Shown here: in pieces, positions 28,394 through 38,072 of the stretch
Numbering within the stretch: position 1 is the stretch's first letter
Layout: every line of letters begins with the position of its first letter
From: Nitrospirota bacterium
GTDB taxonomy: Bacteria; Nitrospirota; Thermodesulfovibrionia; Thermodesulfovibrionales; Dissulfurispiraceae
DNA: 51,736 nt
Direction: 5' to 3'
Assembly: GCA_004321915.1 (NCBI GenBank)
Contig: SCQE01000070.1
Location: 1-51,736, forward strand
Notes under the pieces: model-generated
Seen by the model: only the letters and a program-made list of their open reading frames with translations
Databases searched by the model: none
What the model was told of the DNA's origin: nothing
Translations under genes and position numbers: made by a program

Positions 28394-29668
28394 ATGTCCG
28401 GTAATATTCACCAAAAGCTTATTCTACGCCTTGCTCTGGCATGGTTTGCTCTGTCCATAGTCATAGGCACTGTTATCTACTTTATCGAGCATGAGAAGAT
28501 CGATGATTTTGTCGTAGGCCTTGCCGAAAACGAGGCGAAGAAATTTCTTGCAGATGAGATAAAGTATATGACTAACCTCACCCCGTCCAATATCGACATT
28601 CTTCTCAAGAAAAGTCAGGAGCATCTTCTGTCGGGCGGTTTTTCCATAGTCGAATTTTATGACAAGGACAAAAAACAGATCATCGAGCTCTCCCGAAAGG
28701 GCATGGAAGCCCTCGAATTGAAGATGGACATCCTCAGGCATGACCGTCTTATGACAGAGACCACGCAGTACGAGAAGATACATATAGACGACCAGATGTT
28801 CGTAAGGGTGCTGACCCCGTTAAAAACTCCCGAAGGGAAGATTGTAGGCTTTTTTGAGGGGGCTTACCATGTAGAGCCAAGAATAATGAAGGACATAAGA
28901 GACCGTGTGCTTTTTTCTCTTGTTCAGGCGGTAATAACGGTCCTCATCGCCACTGTAGTCCTATACCCGATCATAATTGCGCTCAATAAAAGCCTTATCA
29001 GGTATTCGATAGACCTGTCCGACGCGAATATGGGCATGCTGGAAGTGCTCGGCAATGCGATTGCAAAAAGAGACAGCGATACGAATGAGCATAATTACAG
29101 GGTCACCATCTATGCGATCAGGCTTGCCGAGACGATGAATTTAAGCGCCGGAGAGATTAGGGAGTTGATCAAAGGCGCATTTCTTCACGATGTGGGGAAG
29201 ATTGCAATAAGCGACAGCATACTCCTTAAGCCGGGGAAATTGACCGTGGAAGAGTTTGAGGTCATGAAAACGCATGTCGTACACGGAGAGGAAATCATCG
29301 GGAGTTATGCATGGCTGCAGGATGCCGTAAAGGTTGTGCGTAATCATCACGAAAAGTATTCGGGGACCGGGTATATGAACGGGCTCAAGGGTGATGCCAT
29401 TCCGGTCACTGCAAAAATATTTGCGGTAATCGATGTCTTCGATGCCCTGACCTCCAAGCGCCCGTACAAAGAGGCTTTTTCCTTCGAGAAGTCGATGCAG
29501 ATCGTAAACGACGGGAGAGAAGAGCATTTTGACCCTGTCGTTCTGGATGCATTCGGTAAAATAGCCCAATCCCTCTACAATGAGGTACATGAAGCGGACG
29601 CAGGATATTTGAGGGCCGAGCTGCGGACATCGATAAACAAATACTTTAATACCGATCCCGGACTATGA
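28394..29668 (+). CDS. Membrane-bound HD-GYP phosphodiesterase with degenerate GYP
   Basis: 424 residues. Membrane segments ~10-30 and ~173-197 flank a periplasmic sensor loop (~31-172, no recognised family), followed by a cytosolic HD-GYP domain: H233, HD 265-266 (FLHDVGK), H294, HH 318-319, then GTGYM (324-328) in place of GTGYP. Metal ligands are intact, so c-di-GMP hydrolysis is likely but the GYP partner-binding motif is altered. GGGAG precedes the ATG. Its neighbour is the exported DUF4384 protein. Confidence 0.85.
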   Translation: MSGNIHQKLILRLALAWFALSIVIGTVIYFIEHEKIDDFVVGLAENEAKKFLADEIKYMTNLTPSNIDILLKKSQEHLLSGGFSIVEFYDKDKKQIIELSRKGMEALELKMDILRHDRLMTETTQYEKIHIDDQMFVRVLTPLKTPEGKIVGFFEGAYHVEPRIMKDIRDRVLFSLVQAVITVLIATVVLYPIIIALNKSLIRYSIDLSDANMGMLEVLGNAIAKRDSDTNEHNYRVTIYAIRLAETMNLSAGEIRELIKGAFLHDVGKIAISDSILLKPGKLTVEEFEVMKTHVVHGEEIIGSYAWLQDAVKVVRNHHEKYSGTGYMNGLKGDAIPVTAKIFAVIDVFDALTSKRPYKEAFSFEKSMQIVNDGREEHFDPVVLDAFGKIAQSLYNEVHEADAGYLRAELRTSINKYFNTDPGL

Positions 29669-29696
29669 CCTAAGATAATTTTCTTGTGTCCCTCAC

Positions 29697-29726
29697 TTGC
29701 ACCGTCTCTAGGCTATTCTGTAAACT
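29697..29726 (+). promoter_or_regulatory. Weak promoter-like sequence before the DUF4384 gene
   Basis: TTGCAC (29697-29702), 18-base spacer, TAAACT (29721-29726), 25 bases before the ATG. Both boxes are partial matches. Position fits a promoter for the DUF4384/CHAT/DUF4139 set. Confidence 0.3.
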
Positions 29727-29750
29727 GTTGCATATCTAAAAGGAGCCACA

Positions 29751-30620
29751 ATGAAGAAACCTTCGCATATAGTTTTTATATTGGTCCTGTTCCTTTTACC
29801 CTGCAGAATCGTCGACACCCCTCTTTATGCCGCACAATCGACCATAGTGGAAGCCGAAGGCTATGCCTGCATGGGGGATGATAAATCCAGAAAACAGACC
29901 GAACAGTCCGCAATGACGGACGCTAAGAGAAAGGCAGCAGAAAAGGCCTTGACTTACATTCAGAGTGAAACCCGCATAAAGGACATGGAACTCGAAAAAG
30001 ACCTTGTCTCCGCCTATGCCGACGCGCAGGTGAAAGTCATCGATGAATCGGTCGGAAAATGGTATAAGGAAGCTGCGACAGGGGAGTGTTACAAATTATC
30101 GATCAAGGCAGAGGTGATACCGGACACAAAGGCAATAGACAAAATGTCACAAGGTGACTCATACAGCCCGACAGCCCCGCTTAATGTGAGGGTGTGGACC
30201 GAAAAGAAGGACTACAAGCAGGGCGAAAAGATAAAAATTTACATCCAAGGCAACAAGCCGTTTTATGCGCGTGTGCTTTATGCGGATGTTAAGGGCGAAA
30301 TGCTCCAGCTGTTGCCTAATCCTTACAGGACCGACAATTACTTCAACGGGGGCGTGGTTTATGAAATCCCGTCCGGCGGCGATAAATATGAACTCGAAGT
30401 AAGTCCTCCGTTCGGGGAGGAGAATGTCATAATATATTCGAGCACGTCGCAGCTTGGGGACATTAATTTAAAGACAGAGGGCGGCGTTTATTATGTTGAC
30501 ACCAAGGCAAAGGACATCGGAAATAAAACGAGAAGCGTAAAGATCAAGTCGCTGTCCGACAAAAAAAGTGTGGTGTCGGAGTTCTATGAGGGAAAAGCTA
30601 CCGTTAGAACAGGGAATTAG
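29751..30620 (+). CDS. Exported DUF4384-domain protein
   Basis: 289 residues with a Sec signal peptide (~1-28). The middle (~30-125) is a Lys/Glu-rich helical LPP20-like stretch with regular AMTDAKRKAAEKAL repeats. A DUF4384-like domain (~140-245) shows RVWTEKKDYKQGEKIKIYIQGNKPFYARVLYADVKGEMLQLLPN, as in domains often attached to kinases and caspase-type proteases, where a role in binding is suspected but unproven. Good AAGGAG before the ATG. The next gene encodes a TPR-CHAT protease, so a functional link is plausible. Confidence 0.75.
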   Translation: MKKPSHIVFILVLFLLPCRIVDTPLYAAQSTIVEAEGYACMGDDKSRKQTEQSAMTDAKRKAAEKALTYIQSETRIKDMELEKDLVSAYADAQVKVIDESVGKWYKEAATGECYKLSIKAEVIPDTKAIDKMSQGDSYSPTAPLNVRVWTEKKDYKQGEKIKIYIQGNKPFYARVLYADVKGEMLQLLPNPYRTDNYFNGGVVYEIPSGGDKYELEVSPPFGEENVIIYSSTSQLGDINLKTEGGVYYVDTKAKDIGNKTRSVKIKSLSDKKSVVSEFYEGKATVRTGN

Positions 30621-30705
30621 CTGCCCGCCCCGATTACAGCCCCATTTTCAAGAAACTCGATTTTAGCGGACCCGGACCGGAAGAACTGGAATGGAGAAAA
30701 TATTC

Positions 30706-33700
30706 ATGAATAAGATAAAAATATTGTTGCTCGTTATGCTTGTCTTAGGAATTTCAGGCAACGCAACTGCTCAGGTCAAAGATGAAGCGGAGAGGTTGTG
30801 GGAACTGGGAGAAAAGGCGTTTGAGGCAGGCAGGCATAAGGAAGCGGTTTCGTATTATGAAAGGTCTTTATCGAGATGCGGCGGGAACCCGGAATGTGTG
30901 GCGTCAAATAAAAACGGACTCGGCAGGGCCAACGAAGAGTTGGGTGATTACAGAAAAGCGCTCTCGTATTATGAGGATGCGCTGAAGTCTGCCAAGCAGA
31001 TCGATCACAGGGATTTTATCGCCACAAATCTTTTTAATGCCGGGGCCATTTATGGCCAGAACATGGGACAGAATGAAAAGGCCTTTTCCATGTTCGAGGA
31101 GGCGCTGCGGATATTCAGGGAGTTGAATGACAGGGAGAGCGCGGCCATTGTCCTGTTTAATCTGGGCAAGGCCGCTAATTCCTTAGGCAGGTACGACAAA
31201 GCGCTCGCCTATTTCAATGAGTCGCTCAGGATGAACAGGGAAAAGAACAATCAGAATGCAATAGCGGGCAATCTCAATCTTATCGGCAATGTATATTCAA
31301 ACATGGGGCAGCACGATAAAGCGCTCTCATATTATCAAGAGGCGCTTGCGATAAACAGAAGAATAAATAATCAGGGTGAAATAGCCATATCGCTGCGCAA
31401 TATCGGGGACGCCTATTGCGCTTTTATAGAACACGATAAGGCCCTCGCCTATTACAACGAAGCTTTGGCCATCCAGAGGAAACAGAATTCCCGCGACGGC
31501 ATTTCCATAACCCTGACCAACATCGGGGCTTATTACAAAGACCTGAATCAATACGACAAAGCGCTTTCTTATTATCAGGAAGCCCTAAAGATCGGCCAAG
31601 AACTGGATAACCCTGCCATGAGGGCCACCAACCTCAGTAATATGGGGGACACATACGCTGCTCTGGGGAGTTCGGACGCTGCTATGTCACATTACCGGCA
31701 GGCATTGAACATCGAGAAGCAGCTTAACAGGCCCAGACAAAGAGCGATACTCCTGAATAATATCGGCATGGAATATTTCCGTCTCGGCCGATATGAAGAG
31801 GCCCTGCGCAGCCTTAACGAGGCCCTCGAAATAGAGAGGAAGCTGGACAATCCGCATAATATCGCGGCGAGACTCAATAACATCGGGGCTGTGTATCTCA
31901 GCCAGAAACGTTACAGGGAGGCAGAGGATGTGTTTCTCGAGAGAAAAGGCGTGGGAAAGAGGATCACCAAGACCAGACTGATACATGCCGGATTGGTACA
32001 GGTCTATCTTGCGGCAAAACGGTACAACGAGGCGTCCGCATTGCTCGAAGAGCTGCCTCCGACATGGAGGGACAACAGGAACCGGCGTATGGAATACCAT
32101 ACGCAATACGGTCAGGCATTGAAGGGCAGGGGCCTTTCGGTGAGGTCGGCGCAGGAGTTGTTAAAGGCGGTTGATATCGTCGAAGAGGTAAGAAGCGCGG
32201 TTGGCGATAGAAGCGGATTTTTTGCCGGCGGCGGGTACATAGGCCGTTTGACGCCTCACAGGGAGCTTGCTGCCGTTCTTGCTGAAATGGCGGTCAGGGG
32301 CGAAAGAGCGGATGAGGTCTTTCGTGTTTACGGCAAAGACGCTGCGTCGAGCGGTTTTTATTTCTCCGAGATGACAAAGGCGCGTACGCTTCTTGAAGCA
32401 ATGTCAGTCTCTGCAAGGAAATACGATGCCCCGGAAATCCCGTCAGGAATAAAAAACAGGGAGTCCCGGATACTTAAGGAGCTTTCAGACATAAAAGACG
32501 GCTGGGAAAATGCGTTTGCAAAAGGCGAGACTGCCTTAAAGAGGCTTTCGCAGAGAAAGGACGAGCTTAATAGAGAACTCGATTCTCTTATCTCCACGCT
32601 GAGAAGAGATTTCCCCCGGTATGCCGCGATAAATTACCCGAGTCCGATACATGCCGAAGATATACCTCTAAAAGAGGGTGAGGTCTTGATCGAGTTCGGG
32701 ATAAGCAGCGATTCTGTTGCCGTATTCGTGGTCAGAAAAGGCGGGGTGCATAAGATACATAAAATAAACGTTTCGGCCGAGGAGCTTTCCGTAAAGGTAA
32801 AAAAGTTTATAGAGCCATTAAACACGGGCAGAGACACCGATTTTTCTACCGGTCTCGCAAAAGAACTGTATAGTCTGCTGCTTGCCGATGCGCTGAAGGA
32901 TGTTAAGGACACCGAAAGGCTTATAATTGTTCCGGACGGGCTTCTCGGTCTGCTTCCATTCGATGCCTTGGTCATAAAGGAAGGCGGAGATTATAAAGAT
33001 AGCCTTTATGTGGGTGACAGATGGACGATAACTTATGCGCAGTCAGCAACGGCCCTTGCATTGACAAGGCTTTTGAAACCCTCGACCGCTGTAAAGCCCC
33101 TTTTTGCGATCGGCAATCCGATATACGATAAGTCCGATCCGAGGTATATTTCATATAAGCAAGGCGAAATGCAGACTGTTGCCCAAAAAGACCTGAAGCA
33201 ATATGCCTATCGCGGGATTACCGTAGTGCCTAAGCCGGACAAGACCGGAGACGTCGTTGCATGGGAGGATGTCGAGTATCCTCCGCTTCCGGAGACTGAG
33301 GATGAGATAAAGGCGATCGCAAATATCTTCGGCGTAAGACCGGAACAGCCGGATGTGCTTCTGAATGTTTCGGCATCGGAGACAGGATTCAGAAATGCCG
33401 CGCTCAAGGATTATCGCTACCTGCATTTTGCCGTGCATGCGGACCTGCCGGGGAAAGTCCAAGGACTGAAAGAGCCTTTTATCATACTCGGACAGGTCGA
33501 AAATAAGGGGCGCGACGATGGTTTTCTGACCCTTAGCGAAGTGCTCGAATTAAAGCTCAATGCGGATATGGTGGTTTTGTCGGCCTGCTCTACAGGCAGG
33601 GGAAAGATGCTCGAGGGAGAAGGCGTGGCGAATTTTGCAAGGGCATTCCAGCATGCGGGCGCAAGCAGTGTTATCGTAAGCCTATGGGAGGTTGCATCCG

Positions 33701-33852
33701 GGCCTGCCGTGGAATACATGAAGATATTTTATACTCATTTGAAGGGGGGCGCAGGCAGGGCAAAGGCCTTAAGGCTCGCAAGGAATGAGATGAAGTCAAA
33801 GTATCCCAATCCGTTTTACTGGGCCGTGTTTATGCTGCACGGAGAAGGATGA
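30706..33852 (+). CDS. Exported TPR-CHAT (caspase-fold) protease
   Basis: 1,048 residues. A signal peptide (~1-22, ending NATAQ) is followed by about nine or ten tetratricopeptide repeats of ~40 residues (~25-420; KALSYYEEAL-type motifs). A helical linker comes next. Residues ~670-1,045 form a CHAT domain. The likely dyad is H911 (LHFAVH) and C961 (VVLSACSTGRGK), the caspase-clan pair; flanking motifs IVPDGLLGLLPFDAL, EGVANFARAFQHAGASSVIVSLWEVASGPA and NPFYWAVFMLHG match. Start 30706 is preferred for its GGAGAAA site; an ATG at 30691 is in frame. It overlaps in orientation and spacing (32 bases) with a DUF4139 gene. Protein substrate unknown. Confidence 0.9.
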   Translation: MNKIKILLLVMLVLGISGNATAQVKDEAERLWELGEKAFEAGRHKEAVSYYERSLSRCGGNPECVASNKNGLGRANEELGDYRKALSYYEDALKSAKQIDHRDFIATNLFNAGAIYGQNMGQNEKAFSMFEEALRIFRELNDRESAAIVLFNLGKAANSLGRYDKALAYFNESLRMNREKNNQNAIAGNLNLIGNVYSNMGQHDKALSYYQEALAINRRINNQGEIAISLRNIGDAYCAFIEHDKALAYYNEALAIQRKQNSRDGISITLTNIGAYYKDLNQYDKALSYYQEALKIGQELDNPAMRATNLSNMGDTYAALGSSDAAMSHYRQALNIEKQLNRPRQRAILLNNIGMEYFRLGRYEEALRSLNEALEIERKLDNPHNIAARLNNIGAVYLSQKRYREAEDVFLERKGVGKRITKTRLIHAGLVQVYLAAKRYNEASALLEELPPTWRDNRNRRMEYHTQYGQALKGRGLSVRSAQELLKAVDIVEEVRSAVGDRSGFFAGGGYIGRLTPHRELAAVLAEMAVRGERADEVFRVYGKDAASSGFYFSEMTKARTLLEAMSVSARKYDAPEIPSGIKNRESRILKELSDIKDGWENAFAKGETALKRLSQRKDELNRELDSLISTLRRDFPRYAAINYPSPIHAEDIPLKEGEVLIEFGISSDSVAVFVVRKGGVHKIHKINVSAEELSVKVKKFIEPLNTGRDTDFSTGLAKELYSLLLADALKDVKDTERLIIVPDGLLGLLPFDALVIKEGGDYKDSLYVGDRWTITYAQSATALALTRLLKPSTAVKPLFAIGNPIYDKSDPRYISYKQGEMQTVAQKDLKQYAYRGITVVPKPDKTGDVVAWEDVEYPPLPETEDEIKAIANIFGVRPEQPDVLLNVSASETGFRNAALKDYRYLHFAVHADLPGKVQGLKEPFIILGQVENKGRDDGFLTLSEVLELKLNADMVVLSACSTGRGKMLEGEGVANFARAFQHAGASSVIVSLWEVASGPAVEYMKIFYTHLKGGAGRAKALRLARNEMKSKYPNPFYWAVFMLHGEG

Positions 33853-33884
33853 TTGAAAGAGATACGTCAAAGGAGGAAGTTGTC

Positions 33885-35501
33885 ATGAACAGAAATGTTT
33901 TCTCAGCCGCTATTCTGGTTTTTTCTTTTGTATTTTTTAATAATGCACCGGTCTTTTCCGCAGAGACCGTGCCTGCGCCGAAAATCCGGAGCATTGTACT
34001 CTATCCTGACAGCGCAATGATAAAGAAAGAGGCTGTAGTTGCGGTCAGAAAGGGTGAAAATATAATAACTGTTTCCGGGTTGACCGTAAATTTGACGGAC
34101 GAGTCGGTCCAAGTGAATATCAATGAAAAGGCTTCTGTCAGGATATCCGATGTCGGGGTCGAAAAGACCTATCTGCATAAGACGATGCATGATAAAATCC
34201 GGGACCTTCAAGCGAAGCTCGACAGCCTCAATGACCTCATAAATACAAACTCAAACGAAATAGCGGCCATAAAAAGCTCGATAGAATTCCTGAGGAAAAT
34301 AGTTCCGTTCCCGCAAAACCAGAAGGTCACACAGGCCGAGGTTGAAAATCATGCCAAGTTTATAGAAAAATCGTCCTCGGCAAATTACGAGAGGGTCGCA
34401 AAACTCGAAAACAACATCAAGAAGCTCACTGAGGAAAAGAAATCATTGGAGAATGAACTTAAGGGTCTGCGAGCGTCGAGGGACGAGAGCAAAACGATCA
34501 GAATCAAGCTGCTCTCGAATGTTGCTAAGGAAATCGATCTGGGGCTCTCATACATAGTTACAAAAGCGGGTTGGTCTGCTCAGTACGAGGTAAGGGCCGA
34601 CTCCGTTACAGGCAAGATCGATATTGCCTGCTATGCAACCATAATCCAAGCTACAGGAGAAGATTGGAAGAATGCGGACATAGAGATATCTACCGCAAGG
34701 CCTGTCTACGGGCCCGCTCCGGAGCTGTCGGCATGGTATGTGGATATCTTCAAGCCGAGGGTCCCGGTTTATAAATCCAAGAGGTCTATGGAGGACGCGG
34801 ACATGCAGATGATGAGCATGGAAAAGGCCTCTGCAATGGCGCCGGCGCCGGTATTCGAAGAGCCGAAGATAAAGACAGAGGCCACCTCGTTCAGTTTTAT
34901 GATACCCGGCAAGGTCGATATATCGGCGGACAACCAACCGCACAGGATATTGATCGCATCCTCGTCAAAAGAGGCGAAACTGGACTATTATGCTGCGCCT
35001 AAACTCTCGCGTTACGCGTATCTGAAGGCGGAAATAAAGAACCCGTTTTCATTTCCGATCATATCGGGACAGATGAATGTATTTCTCGACGGGCGTTTTG
35101 TGAATACGACGGCCGTTGATGAGCAGATACTTCCGGACGGTGATATGAATTTGCAGCTCGGAATCGACGAAGGGATCAAGGTCGAGAAAAAGCTGGTGAA
35201 AAAGTTCACCCAATATTCGGGAGTTGTCTCTAAGGATGCCCATATCGGCTATGAATATACTATCGATATTGCCGGCGCGAAAGACAAAGAGATAGGTATC
35301 AATATCAAAGATAATTTCCCTGTATCGAGAAACGAGCAGATAAAGGTCTTTCTCGATTCGCCAAAAAAAGAAGAGGCCAAGCTTTCTGACGACGGGATAA
35401 TATCTTGGGATTTAAAGCTCAAGCCCAATGAGAAGAAGACCCTGAAAACTAAATTCAGGATCGAATATGCCAAGAACTTGAAGATTACGGGGTTGGAATA
35501 A
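33885..35501 (+). CDS. Exported DUF4139 (mucoidy inhibitor MuiA-like) protein
   Basis: 538 residues with a Sec signal peptide (~1-28, ending FSAET). DUF4140-like N-terminal domain (YPDSAMIKKEAVVAV...TVSGLTVNLTDESVQV), a coiled coil (~100-205, KLDSLNDLINTNSNEIAAI and KLENNIKKLTEEKKSLENEL), then the DUF4139 domain with YIVTKAGWSAQYEVRADS, ATGEDWKNADIEISTARP and the late FPVSRNEQIKVFLDSPKK. Role unknown; one family member affects mucoidy in other bacteria. ATG 33885 has AAGGAGG 8 bases upstream; an in-frame ATG at 33849 is less convincing. Confidence 0.85.
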   Translation: MNRNVFSAAILVFSFVFFNNAPVFSAETVPAPKIRSIVLYPDSAMIKKEAVVAVRKGENIITVSGLTVNLTDESVQVNINEKASVRISDVGVEKTYLHKTMHDKIRDLQAKLDSLNDLINTNSNEIAAIKSSIEFLRKIVPFPQNQKVTQAEVENHAKFIEKSSSANYERVAKLENNIKKLTEEKKSLENELKGLRASRDESKTIRIKLLSNVAKEIDLGLSYIVTKAGWSAQYEVRADSVTGKIDIACYATIIQATGEDWKNADIEISTARPVYGPAPELSAWYVDIFKPRVPVYKSKRSMEDADMQMMSMEKASAMAPAPVFEEPKIKTEATSFSFMIPGKVDISADNQPHRILIASSSKEAKLDYYAAPKLSRYAYLKAEIKNPFSFPIISGQMNVFLDGRFVNTTAVDEQILPDGDMNLQLGIDEGIKVEKKLVKKFTQYSGVVSKDAHIGYEYTIDIAGAKDKEIGINIKDNFPVSRNEQIKVFLDSPKKEEAKLSDDGIISWDLKLKPNEKKTLKTKFRIEYAKNLKITGLE

Positions 35502-35516
35502 GTCCGGGAATCAGGC

Positions 35517-36008
35517 ATGAAACTTCAGCGGACCATCTTTACGGCATTTCTGATGTTTGTCGTCGATGCCTTTGTTTTTAACCAGTTCACGATTGCCGGG
35601 GCCACCCTCTTCATAGGGGCGCCTGTGCTGCTTGTAAAACTGTTCAGGGATAGGAAAGATAGAGATAGGGTAAGGCTTCTGCTGGCAAAGGCGGGTATAT
35701 ATGCCCTTATGATCATTCTTGTTTTTGCAGCATCGGCGCTTAACAATATGGTTGCGGAAGAGCGTGCAAAGGATGTTATTGCTGCCTGCGAACGGTTCAA
35801 GGACAAGAACGGACATTATCCTGCACAGCTTTCCGAACTCGTTCCGGACTTTCTGGCGAAAGTGCCGGGTGCAAAATATTCATTGGTTGGAAGCGATTTC
35901 CGCTACATTGTACGTCAGGACAGTCACTCTCTCATGTATGTCACGGTCCCTCCGTTTGGCAGGAAATATTACGGATTCGAAAAGAAAGAATGGGTGTGGG
36001 CGGATTGA
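35517..36008 (+). CDS. Small membrane protein with pseudopilin-like region
   Basis: 163 residues. Hydrophobic segments at ~9-42 (likely two) and ~60-80 precede a soluble part, VIAACERFKDKNGHYPAQLSELVPDFLAKVP, which matches the type II secretion GspG-like pattern seen in many pseudopilin and housekeeping-pilin proteins. A cleavable prepilin leader is not evident. It follows the DUF4139 gene by 15 bases. No secretion genes are near. Identity uncertain. Confidence 0.65.
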   Translation: MKLQRTIFTAFLMFVVDAFVFNQFTIAGATLFIGAPVLLVKLFRDRKDRDRVRLLLAKAGIYALMIILVFAASALNNMVAEERAKDVIAACERFKDKNGHYPAQLSELVPDFLAKVPGAKYSLVGSDFRYIVRQDSHSLMYVTVPPFGRKYYGFEKKEWVWAD

Positions 36009-36152
36009 TGACCGAAAGGCCTACAAATCCAAGACAGCAGTAGATGCAAGGTGATAAGGTTTGTAAAAACGCCAATTATGTTATATTTGATAACAAAATA
36101 AGAGGAAGCTTTTATCTTGAATGGCAACAACACAATAAATGATAGAGGCATT

Positions 36153-38054
36153 ATGACAAAGCTGAAAGAAAAAGAACAGACAATCCTGATAGCTGACGAC
36201 GAACTGCTTGTGAGGGAAGTCCTGTCCGAGATGCTGACCGCGCACGGTTATGTCGTGGATGCCGTATCTAACGGTCTGGAAGCCTATGAGCAATACAAAA
36301 AAAACAGCGACTACACTCTGATCATCTCCGATATGATCATGCCTGTCATGTCGGGTCTGGACCTGTTGAAAAAACTCCGGGAAGAAGGCAGCGATATCCC
36401 GGTGATCATTCTTAGCGGTTCGTACGATGTTTCAGCGGCCGTCGAAGCCATAAAATCCGGAGCGAGCGATTATGTGCTCAAGGGCCAAGACGCCGAAGAA
36501 GCTGTCATCATATCGATACAGAAGGCGCTCGAAAAACAGCAGATATTGAGGAGCAACAAGCGGTTGGTCGAAGACCTTGCCGAGAAATCCAAGCAGCTGG
36601 AGACCTTTAATAATGTGCTTAAAATAACCGTGGACAAACTGACCAAGGTCGGGGCCTCGCTTATGTCCGAGAGAAGTCTTGCCAAGCTTCTCGATATGAT
36701 TGTGAGGGAGTCCCGGGACGTGACCAATGCGGATGGAGGCACTCTTTATGTTCTGGAGGACGACCTGCTTCATTTCAAGATATCGCAGAACAGGTCTTTG
36801 AACATTTTCTTGGGCGGCATCGACGGTGGACCCGCGATGTTCCCGCCGCTGGCGCTGAATGAGAATTACGTTTCCGCTTATGCGGCCATGAAAAAAGAGA
36901 TCGTGAACATACCCGATGTTTACAAATCGGACCAATTTGACTTTACAGGTCCGAAGCGTTTCGATGAGTCCGCCGGTTACAATACAAAGTCCATGCTCGT
37001 GCTGCCTATGATCGACAGGCAGGGCGTGGTCATAGGGGTGCTGCAGCTTATTAACTCCATAGACCCCGATACAACTGAGATAGTGGAGTTCAACGAAAGC
37101 CTCATCGCGATTGCACAGGCGCTGGCCTGTCAGGCGGCAGTCTGTATAGAAAATGCCAAGAGCTATGAAACCATTCAGAAAAAGAATATTGCCTTCGGAC
37201 GCTTTGTACCTAACCAGTTCCTGAATTTTCTGGGTAAGGTGGAAGTCGAGCATGTTAACCTCGGCGATGCTACCGAGCAGGAACTTTCGGTACTCTTTTC
37301 GGACATCCGCCAATTCACGAGCATCTCGGAAAAACTGACTCCCGAGGAGAACTTCCGTTTTCTGAACGAATACCTCAGATACATAGGCCCCGTAATAACA
37401 GGCAACGGCGGTTTTATAGACAAATACATAGGCGATGCGATAATGGCGCTTTTCCCGGGCATACATGCCGGGGTTGCCGACGACGCGGTCATCGCAGCCA
37501 TAGGGATGCGGCGCAGACTTTCGGAATACAACGAAGAAAGAAAAAAGTCCGGACAGGCGTCCATAGATATAGGGATCGGGATCAATACAGGCACTATGAC
37601 CTTGGGCACCATAGGGTTCGAAACCAGAATGGACAGCACCGTTATAGGCGACACCGTGAACCTAGCCTCCCGTATCGAGGGAATAACGAAGAAGTACGGC
37701 ATCCCCATTGTGATATCGGAATTTACTATAAGGGAATTGAGGGGGCCCGGAAAGTTCCATATCCGTGAGATTGACATAGTCAGAGTAAAGGGCAAGGAGG
37801 AACCGATCACCGTATACGAGATTTTCGATGCGGACCCCGAAGGCGTAAAAGAAGCCAAGATAAAAAACCTGAAGGCCTACAACGAAGGCCTCTCCTTGTA
37901 CAGGGCACATAGGTGGGAAGACTCCCTTAAGGTTTTCAGCGGGCTGGACAAACTGTTGCCAGCGGATGACGTTGTCAGGCTCTACAGCGAAAGATGCAGA
38001 AATTTTATCGAAGCGCCGCCTGAAAGGTCTGACGATTTGGTAGTGAGACTGTAA
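36153..38054 (+). CDS. Receiver-GAF-class III nucleotide cyclase
   Basis: 633 residues. REC domain (~9-125; D60 in ISDMIMP, Lys in VLKG), coiled linker, GAF domain (~170-340), class III cyclase (~355-560), and a TPR-like tail. Cyclase metal residues appear in VLFSDIRQFTS and DKYIGDAIMALF, and the transition-state pair in VIGDTVNLASRIEG, so activity is predicted, making cAMP or cGMP. It may be phosphorylated by a kinase elsewhere. A TATATT box lies ~65 bases upstream. Start could alternatively be TTG 36117, which has AGAGGA upstream. It converges on the substrate-binding protein gene. Confidence 0.9.
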   Translation: MTKLKEKEQTILIADDELLVREVLSEMLTAHGYVVDAVSNGLEAYEQYKKNSDYTLIISDMIMPVMSGLDLLKKLREEGSDIPVIILSGSYDVSAAVEAIKSGASDYVLKGQDAEEAVIISIQKALEKQQILRSNKRLVEDLAEKSKQLETFNNVLKITVDKLTKVGASLMSERSLAKLLDMIVRESRDVTNADGGTLYVLEDDLLHFKISQNRSLNIFLGGIDGGPAMFPPLALNENYVSAYAAMKKEIVNIPDVYKSDQFDFTGPKRFDESAGYNTKSMLVLPMIDRQGVVIGVLQLINSIDPDTTEIVEFNESLIAIAQALACQAAVCIENAKSYETIQKKNIAFGRFVPNQFLNFLGKVEVEHVNLGDATEQELSVLFSDIRQFTSISEKLTPEENFRFLNEYLRYIGPVITGNGGFIDKYIGDAIMALFPGIHAGVADDAVIAAIGMRRRLSEYNEERKKSGQASIDIGIGINTGTMTLGTIGFETRMDSTVIGDTVNLASRIEGITKKYGIPIVISEFTIRELRGPGKFHIREIDIVRVKGKEEPITVYEIFDADPEGVKEAKIKNLKAYNEGLSLYRAHRWEDSLKVFSGLDKLLPADDVVRLYSERCRNFIEAPPERSDDLVVRL

Positions 38055-38072
38055 CGGAAAAGCTTCGTACGT

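Noticed and set aside
30706-33852. TPR-CHAT as the protease of a type III-E CRISPR (Craspase) effector
   Set aside because: It has a signal peptide and sits 30 kb from the cas6 fragment, with no gRAMP gene nearby. Domain similarity alone is insufficient.
36432-37466. 344-codon minus-strand frame opposite the cyclase gene
   Set aside because: Shadow of the REC-GAF-cyclase gene, whose motifs are unambiguous.
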